Made by a program: the position numbers and the translations under genes. Below are positions 1 to 6,900 of a stretch of 9,461 bases of DNA, one piece after another (position 1 is the first letter of the stretch; the number at the start of each line of letters is the position of its first letter). The notes beneath the pieces were generated by a model, which did no database searches, was not told where the DNA came from, and saw only the letters and a program-made list of their open reading frames with translations. This stretch comes from JBLIOB01 sp047639575 (lineage in GTDB: Bacteria; Bacteroidota; Bacteroidia; Flavobacteriales_D; Parvicellaceae), in assembly GCA_047639575.1 (NCBI GenBank), contig JBLIOB010000156.1, positions 1 to 9,461 on the forward strand, written 5' to 3'.

Positions 1-546
1 AAGTCTAAATTGTTGGCGGAAGAATCGATTCGATATTATCGAAAGTCGAGTATGCTGCGAAAAGGAGGACCGCTTTATCATTGGCAAATTAAAATTGCAG
101 AATTTTATGAGCGAATGGGCATGAGCCTGGATGCGTTAAGAGCTTTTGAGGGATATTTCAATTCCCCAAAAAAGTGGCAAAACCCTAAATTTACTGGTGT
201 CGCAGAAGCGGGAGTAAAGAGATGTAAAAAAGTATGGAAGGAAGAAAGTGGTGAGGATAATGCAGTAACCTATCATTTGTTTGTGACCCTAGTAGAATCT
301 GGAGATACAACTAAACCAATCGTAAACGCAACACTTAAAGTCAAGTCAATGGACAGTGCGATTATCACTTCTGGTAAATCTAATGAAAATGGAAAATGGG
401 ACTCTGGATCCATGAGCTTAACCCCAGGAGAAAAGTATATGATAAGTGTTTCTTCGGATCATCATAAAGGGGCAACAAGTGAAATTACCGCTGGCGAAAA
501 TTCTGTACGATTCGGTCAGGAATTTAGATTAGCCCGAACAGATTAG
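1..546 (+). CDS. TPR-like protein with C-terminal carboxypeptidase-regulatory-like domain, 5'-truncated by window edge
   Basis: The reading frame is open from the first base, so the real start is probably upstream; the TTG at 10 is only the first possible start inside the window. About 181 residues are visible. The N-terminal part is helical and TPR-like: counted from the TTG, residues about 22-54 show the A/Y/G/A spacing of one TPR (LYHWQIKIAEFYERMG, then a second helix DALRAFEGYF). After a basic stretch (VKRCKKVWKEE, about 70-80) comes a beta-rich domain (about 86-175) with the pattern variable strand, SNENGKW turn, LTPGEKYMISV strand, matching carboxypeptidase-regulatory-like or Ig-like domains common in Bacteroidetes envelope proteins. 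No catalytic motif is visible. The TAG stop at 544-546 overlaps the end of the convergent GH18 gene by 4 bp. Location and role cannot be given without the N-terminus; a periplasmic or cell-surface scaffold is only a guess. Confidence 0.7.
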   Translation, partial: KSKLLAEESIRYYRKSSMLRKGGPLYHWQIKIAEFYERMGMSLDALRAFEGYFNSPKKWQNPKFTGVAEAGVKRCKKVWKEESGEDNAVTYHLFVTLVESGDTTKPIVNATLKVKSMDSAIITSGKSNENGKWDSGSMSLTPGEKYMISVSSDHHKGATSEITAGENSVRFGQEFRLARTD

Positions 547-3500
547 CGTTTTTCTAGCTTCAATCGAAATATCTGATCGCCTTCATTGACCTCAAAAAGG
601 TAGATGCCAGCACTCACTTCCGAATGCATATTAATAGTTCCTTTTGTCGAGCCACTTTGAATCAATTTTCCGGTAAGATCTACAATTCTATATTGAGCGT
701 TTTGTATTCCAGTCACTTGAATTTGATTTGAAAACGGATTGGGGTAAACGCTAATTGAGTTGTTGTTTTCTACAACGCTAACTGGATCAAGAACCGTAAT
801 GTTTATATATATCGTGTCATCAGTACAAATTCCATTTTGTGCAACTAACATTACCATATAGGTTCCATCAGCAGTATAGACATGCCAAGGGTTGGCGTCA
901 GTAGAGTTAGTTCCATCTCCGAAATCCCAATAGTAGTTAGTAGCATCTACAGAAGTGTTCGTGAAATTGATTAACCCACTAGGTAAACTTACAGTTGCAT
1001 TGTCTGGAAATCCTCCTGCAACCGGAGGATCGGTTACCACAATGCTAACCGTTTGACTGGTACTATCAACTCCACCTGGGCCAGTAGCAATAAGATCTAT
1101 TGTATAAGTTCCAGATGATGTCGCCATTAACCATGGGTTACTCGCGGTAGAACTAGATAAACTTGCTCCAGCCGAAACTTGCCACAAGAATGAAGTAGCA
1201 TCAGTTGATCCATTAATGAGTTGAATCGAATCGCCCGGACATACGTTAGAAGTTGCCATTGAAAAATTGGCAACCGGTACGGCAGTCGGAAGCGTTAAAT
1301 GCTGTCCATTTGAACTGTTAGTTGAGGAAATTAAATTGGCTCCGTTTTCCGCATAAGCATTAATGAAATAATCGATTCCATATGTTAAACTTAAGCCTGT
1401 CTCTGTAAAACTTGGAGACCCTCCGCTAGACGTCAATCCAACAATGTCAGATAGGCCAGGGGCTGTGCCAACGGAATAAAAATATTGAGGAATCCCTGAA
1501 TGGGGGTCAGTACTTCCGGTCCAGTTCCCACTAATTTCAGTGTTGACATAAAATGTATCAATGTCAGCACCAAGTCCGTCAAGGACAACTGGATTTAAAG
1601 GGTTGGTCCAATCCACATTTATAAGCTGGGTCACAACAGTTGAGAGGTTCGAAGTGGAGTCCATATTTATTGAAGTCAATTGCCCCGAAGGAGTTGCTGG
1701 GTTAGGGTTTTGAAACCTTATTTCATCTGAAGCAGATCCGATGGATATAGAGGCTGTGCTAGTTCTCGATTTGTAAACTTTAAAATTATCGATAATTACT
1801 TCCGCGTTTCCGCTTCTAAAAGAGACAGAATTTCCAGCAGTATGGGGAGTTGAATCGGTCCAACTCGATACCAATACATTATCTAAAAAAGCTTTAATTA
1901 TACCACTTGAAGGATTGTAGTAGATTTTGAAATCATAGGTTACGTTAGGATCTACAACTACTACATCATCTGTTTCTAAAGTAAAGACATCTGAGTCTAC
2001 ACTATAAATCTGGCATTTATCGCTATCTGTTCTCCAGTAAACGAAATATGAATTACCCCGATTACTTAACGTAGGATCGTCACAAAAGAAATGTAATCCT
2101 GCTCTTCTGTTTGTCCCAGTACCATTAATCTGGCCGGTCCAATGATACAAGTAACTGTTTCCAGATGATTGGGTCAAGCTTGTGTATAAATTGGTGTTGG
2201 ATGATACCTCATCCGATCCTGCTAATTGTGAAGTTGCAATACCCCAAGTTCCAGCTAAACTGGTCCAGTCTGAATGAATTGCTAAATTAAAATTGTCTGA
2301 ATAAAACCCGAAAGAGTTATTACTTCTCCATTCTGAGCCATCAAAGTCAGATACATTGTAAAATTGATCTGCGACACCTGTTCCGCCAGCATTATCTGTA
2401 TCGGTAAAAGTAGTAGTGAAATTAATTGTTTCCCAAGGATTAGGACTACTAATTGAGGTAGTGGGTGGGGTCACATCTTGATTACAGGAGTATGTAGCGT
2501 AGAATCCGGGGTTATTGGTTGCTCCGTCAGAAGTAAACTTAAATGTAATCGCACCCGTAGAAGTTGAAAATGTTCCAGGGGATGTGGTTCCTGTAAAAGG
2601 ACTTCCAGAAACTTGTGGAGATAAATCGGAGGGCCCATCATAGATATATAGGTAATCATAATTTAACTCAACGTCAAACTGAGTAAACACAACATCGATA
2701 GAAGATGCACCAGTTGGAGCAACGGTCCATGTGTAGTCTTCATCATCATAGTAATCTTTAAACGGTCCTCCAAAATCATGAATTTCACCAGAACATGGGT
2801 CTTCAAAGCAATCCGTCATGTGATCTTTAATTCCATCCCATAGTTCCGTGTAGCCATCATCATATCCGAGCGCCCATATTCCCATTCCTGCAATTCCCGA
2901 TTTTCGTATGTGATCTAATCGTTTATTGAACCCGTTTTCAAGAGTAATAAAGGTTTGTTCAGGTGTCGCATTTGTGTATGTATAGATGTCGGAGTAGCTA
3001 TCTTGATCGTATTGGTAATTGCCGGGAATGTAATCTCCGGAGCTGTTGTTTTTAACTACTTGATAGGTTCTTGCATTACCTGATCCGGTAGTGTTACTGG
3101 GAACAGTTGTACTTACTGTGGGCCACTCATATCCGTAATAAGGAAGGCCCATTACCAATTTGTTTCTTGGGCAGCCCTTGTCAATGTAATAGGTTATTGA
3201 TCTAGATAAACTGTAGTTGTAAGTAGAGCCAAAATGATAAAGCGGATCGCAAGGTCCAGCTGATCCACTGCCTTGATAATAATAAGCGTAACCCATTATA
3301 ATAAAATGATCCACGGCTGCATTCATTATTGTGAAGTCAAAAACATCATTCCAATCAACAGCATATAGAACGGTACTGATTTCGGCTCCTGGAATTACAG
3401 CCTTCATTTGCGTACTTAAATCCACCATCCAGTTGGCAAAATTTGTTTTCTGGGAATTAGGCAGTCCTTCAAAATCTATTTGAACTCCGTGTGCTCCTCT

Positions 3501-3968
3501 TGCTTGAATTAAATTGATGAGGTTAGTTATTAAGGTCTGTTTAGAAGCGGTGCTCCCAAAAAATGTAGCATGACTTGAAAATAAAGTGACGCATAATGTC
3601 ACTTTAGTGTTTCCACTGGCTAATGCCGCATCAACTGCTGCAGAGGTTGTCCAGCCATGAGTCGAATTTGCATTTCCGTTTGAAGCATTTACGTCATAGC
3701 TAAAGAATGAAAAATGACTTAATAAATCCCAATCGTAGTTCGTATGGGCGGAACCAATCCAGTATGGATGCCAACCATATACAACTTTATCTAGGTTGCA
3801 GACAGCTTTGCTTTTTGCAGGCATTACCGCAGCTGTTGTGTTCGCCTCGTAATACGGAGCATTGTCATTACCAAGGGAGTTGTAGTATTCTTGCTGTTCT
3901 TGATGGATGCTTTGAGCTAGGCCAAATAATGGAGCTATGGCGAAGAGTAATAATGCTAGTTTTTTCAT
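543..3968 (-). CDS. T9SS-secreted GH18 family glycoside hydrolase (chitinase or N-acetylglucosaminidase-like) with CUB, LamG-like and PKD modules
   Basis: A 1141-residue secreted enzyme. Residues 1-18 form a signal peptide (MKKLALLLFA core, likely cut GLA|Q). The GH18 TIM barrel spans about 60-385: first strand KVVYGWHPYW (61-70), catalytic strand HGVQIDFE (160-167) with the acid/base Glu167 and supporting Asp165, strand-6 MGYAYY (225-230), last strand GMGIWALGYDDG containing Trp365. The first two aspartates of the DxxDxDxE signature are His160 and Gln163, closer to SleL/YaaH-type peptidoglycan glucosaminidases (N at the second position) than to classical chitinases. Then follow a CUB domain (392-495), a LamG/concanavalin-like module (about 553-735), an Fn3-like region (about 738-893), two PKD domains (897-980 and 981-1061; WDFGDG only in the second) and a T9SS type A sorting domain (1062-1141; YPNP at 1075, DLTGK at 1097). 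Its ATG abuts the amidase stop, so translation is probably coupled. Expected product: cleaved GlcNAc beta-1,4 bonds in peptidoglycan or chitin, outside the cell. Fold and export are well supported; substrate is inferred. Confidence 0.93.
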   Translation of the reverse strand: MKKLALLLFAIAPLFGLAQSIHQEQQEYYNSLGNDNAPYYEANTTAAVMPAKSKAVCNLDKVVYGWHPYWIGSAHTNYDWDLLSHFSFFSYDVNASNGNANSTHGWTTSAAVDAALASGNTKVTLCVTLFSSHATFFGSTASKQTLITNLINLIQARGAHGVQIDFEGLPNSQKTNFANWMVDLSTQMKAVIPGAEISTVLYAVDWNDVFDFTIMNAAVDHFIIMGYAYYYQGSGSAGPCDPLYHFGSTYNYSLSRSITYYIDKGCPRNKLVMGLPYYGYEWPTVSTTVPSNTTGSGNARTYQVVKNNSSGDYIPGNYQYDQDSYSDIYTYTNATPEQTFITLENGFNKRLDHIRKSGIAGMGIWALGYDDGYTELWDGIKDHMTDCFEDPCSGEIHDFGGPFKDYYDDEDYTWTVAPTGASSIDVVFTQFDVELNYDYLYIYDGPSDLSPQVSGSPFTGTTSPGTFSTSTGAITFKFTSDGATNNPGFYATYSCNQDVTPPTTSISSPNPWETINFTTTFTDTDNAGGTGVADQFYNVSDFDGSEWRSNNSFGFYSDNFNLAIHSDWTSLAGTWGIATSQLAGSDEVSSNTNLYTSLTQSSGNSYLYHWTGQINGTGTNRRAGLHFFCDDPTLSNRGNSYFVYWRTDSDKCQIYSVDSDVFTLETDDVVVVDPNVTYDFKIYYNPSSGIIKAFLDNVLVSSWTDSTPHTAGNSVSFRSGNAEVIIDNFKVYKSRTSTASISIGSASDEIRFQNPNPATPSGQLTSINMDSTSNLSTVVTQLINVDWTNPLNPVVLDGLGADIDTFYVNTEISGNWTGSTDPHSGIPQYFYSVGTAPGLSDIVGLTSSGGSPSFTETGLSLTYGIDYFINAYAENGANLISSTNSSNGQHLTLPTAVPVANFSMATSNVCPGDSIQLINGSTDATSFLWQVSAGASLSSSTASNPWLMATSSGTYTIDLIATGPGGVDSTSQTVSIVVTDPPVAGGFPDNATVSLPSGLINFTNTSVDATNYYWDFGDGTNSTDANPWHVYTADGTYMVMLVAQNGICTDDTIYINITVLDPVSVVENNNSISVYPNPFSNQIQVTGIQNAQYRIVDLTGKLIQSGSTKGTINMHSEVSAGIYLFEVNEGDQIFRLKLEKR
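786..1280 (-). repeat. PKD pair in GH18 gene
   Basis: One unit of two PKD domains (GH18 residues 897-1061). The first has CPGDSIQLIN and a degenerate W-strand (FLWQVSAG); the second has the classical YYWDFGDG and ends NGICTDDTIYI. Homologous to each of the two amidase units at 4749-5237 and 4251-4748. Confidence 0.88.
1764..2450 (-). repeat. LamG-like module, copy in GH18 gene
   Basis: Encodes GH18 residues about 507-735 and is paralogous to 5718-6410 in the amidase gene. The block begins just after the shared TPPTT linker (500-504), runs through the short SDFDGSEWRSN segment and the concanavalin-like domain, and ends at VYKSRTS. The core at 2004-2162 is almost invariant between the copies in protein. 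It holds two conserved cysteines (HFFCDDP and SDKCQIY) that could form a disulfide. Confidence 0.88.
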
Positions 3969-3971
3969 TTA
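3966..3971 (-). promoter_or_regulatory. Zero-gap stop/start junction (TAAATG) between amidase and GH18 genes
   Basis: The TAA of the amidase gene (3971-3969) is followed directly by the ATG of GH18 (3968-3966). The preceding bases read TTTTTAGG, so a weak AGG lies inside the amidase 3' end, very close to the start. This layout favours reinitiation by ribosomes that finish the amidase, and makes one polycistronic mRNA for both enzymes almost certain. Alternative starts for GH18 further inside would cut into the signal peptide and are rejected. Confidence 0.8.
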
Positions 3972-6900
3972 CCTAAAAATAAGTTGTTCCGTCTGAGTGA
4001 ATGACGGAGTAATAATTCGAAGAACGTATTGTCCTGAAGCTAATTGTAAATTGGATTTTGATAGCGAATAATTGGCAGTCGAATTCCCAATTTTAATGCT
4101 TTTGGAGTAGACTATTTTGCCCATCATATCAAATAGACTTAACGTACCTATTTCTGCTATTGAGTTTGAAATCGAAACACTAATAATTTCATCGCCTGGG
4201 TTTGGATAGATGTTAATGTTTAGATCATCAATCTCTGCGATACTTACTGGATTAGTCACAACTACCGTTATGTAAGTGGTATCATTTGCACAAATTCCAT
4301 TCATTGCCACTAACATTACACCATATGAACCTGCTGTAGTGTAAGCATACCATGGGTCCGTATCTGTGGAAGAATTTCCATCTCCGAAATTCCAATAGTA
4401 AGAAGTGGCGTCTAAAGATGAATTGGTGAAATTAATTGTGGCTGCGGGTAATGTTATAGTATCGCTTGAAGATGTGGCTGAGGCTGCGGGAGGCGCTAAA
4501 TATGTTAAAGTAATGTTTTGAGTTGTTATATCACTTCCCCCTGAACCATTAGCTGTAAGTTGAATTGAATAGGAGCCCGAGCTTGGAAAGACAACCCAAG
4601 GGTTTACCGCGGAACTTGTTGCGGGCATTCCTCCTGAAATAACCCAGGAGTAGCTAGTCGCGTCAGTAGAAGTATTAACTAGCTGAACGGAATCTCCTTC
4701 ACATAAAGTTGATGAAGAGGCATTAAATGCAGCAACGGGTGGAATGTCAATTACACTAATGTTTATATATACCGTGTCATTTACACAGGTACCATTCATA
4801 GCCACAAGCATTACGCTGTACGTTCCGGATGTTGAATAGCTATTAGACGGGTTGGTTAATGAAGATGTATTCCCGTCACCAAAATCCCAGAAATACGAAG
4901 TGGCATCGGACGAACTATTGGTGAAACTAACGGAAGCACTCGGTAATGTTACGGTACTGCTACTTGGAGTTGCTGCCGCAATTGGTGGAACAACATAGGT
5001 TACAGTCACGTTTTGAGTAATCACATCCGATCCTCCAGGGCCTGTGGCCGTTAATTGCACAGAGTATGTGCCGCTTGAAGGAAAAATTACCCATGGGCTA
5101 GTTGCAGCGCTTGCACCAGGGCTGCCGCTTGTTATTATCCAATTGTAAGAGGTTGCATCCGTTGAACTATTTATTAGTTGAATTGAATCACCTGCACAAA
5201 TAGTGCTGCTTGATGAATTGAAAGATGCAACAGGAACTGCGGTCGGATTATCAATCAAAATACCATCGGTAGGAGTAGAGGCGCTTTGTAACCCAGCTCC
5301 ATTTTCCGCTTTTACCGAGATGTAGTAAGTGTTTCCAACTATCAGAGATAAACCAGATTGAATCATTGAAGCACTTATTCCGTTATCTGTCCATCCCAAT
5401 ATATCTGTTGCACCTGCCGTAGACCCAATCGCATAATAATATTTTGCAACAGAAGAATGCGTGTCTGATGAAGTTGACCAATTGGCTTCTAGGGTTGTAG
5501 TATTAGTGGTGTTATCTATGTCTGCAGCTGTACCATCGTTAACTTGTGATATAACTGCTGGAGTGGTCCAGTCGATGTTGTACAATTCACTGTCAATTCC
5601 AGAAAGGTTGTCAGAATTGTCCAATACAATTGAAGTCACTTTTCCTGCCGGAGTAGAAGGATTTGTATTTTGATATCGGATCATATCACTAGCAGAGCCA
5701 ATAGATATGGTTTCAGCACTCGATCTTGATTTATATACGATTAGATCGTCCACGATCATATTTGCGTTTCCGCTTCTTATCGAAATTGAATTACCAGTCG
5801 CAAGAGGTGACGGATCAGTCCATGAAGAAACCAAGACATCATTTAAAAAAGCGCTAATGTTTCCTGTTACTGGATTATAATAGATTTTAAAGTCATAGTT
5901 GATGTTCGGATTAATGGTTACAATATCATCCGTTTGTAAGGTGAAAACATCTGAATTCACTTCATAAATTTGGCATTTATCACTGTCTGTTCTCCAATAA
6001 ACGAAGTATGAATTTCCTCTGTTTGGTAGTGTTGGATCATCACAGAAAAAATGCAAGCCAGCTCTTCGATTTGTGCCAGTTCCATTAATTTGCCCAGTCC
6101 AATGATAGAGATATTCATTTCCACTAGTTTGGGTTAATGAGGTAAATATATTGGTATTTGACGAAGCTTCATCTGTTTGATTAAGCTCCGCACTTGTAAT
6201 AGCCCAAGTTCCAGATAGGGCGGTCCAGTCTGCATGGATGCTGGCACTGAAATTGTCGTTAAAGAAACCTAATGCTTCGTTACTCCTCCATTCTGTACCA
6301 TTATAATCAGATGCATTCCAAAATGACTGTTTGATTCCCGTTCCAGCCGGATCGTCAGCATCTGTGAAATTCACCGTGTAATCAGCTGTTTCCCATAAAT
6401 TAGGTGTTGAAATGTTGGTCGTTGGAGGTGTTGTGTCAACTGTTCCGCCAATGCAAGTCCAACTTGCATTCCACCCAGCTGTAGTTGTAGAATTATCTGA
6501 CGTGAAACGAAAGGTTAAACTATTTCCAGAAGAAGTGAAAGTGCTAGGGAGCGAGGTGCCCGTAAACGGACTTCCAGGAATTTGCGCTGCAGCAATTGAG
6601 TTACCATCATGAATATACAAATAATCATAGTTGTTCTCGACATTAAATGATGTAAAGACTACGGTTATTACTCCACTGGTATTTATCGTGTACGTGTAAT
6701 TTTCTGTATTCAAGTATACGCCAAGTGGGCCACCGGAATCTCTAAAGTCTCCATCGCATTCTGAAATGCTGAAAGCACCAACCGCTGCTGGCGTTGTAAA
6801 CATGGATCCAGCGAAGCTTGAAGTGTCGCCAGTGCATAATGACGCAACTCCCCAGTAGTATTCACTATTTGCCGAAAGTCCGCTTAAGGATTTAGAATTA

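Noticed and set aside
3707..3976. Open frame on the plus strand across the GH18 5' end and amidase stop
   Set aside because: It is antisense to a signal peptide and GH18 barrel that are clearly coded on the minus strand; its protein has no recognisable features. The same holds for plus-strand frames at 5461-5673, 6412-6612, 7006-7194 and 9174-9380, and the out-of-frame minus one at 2471-2659.
4251..5237. Tandem nucleotide repeat or CRISPR-like array
   Set aside because: The periodicity is of protein domains of about 82 residues with diverged DNA; there are no short identical repeats with spacers.
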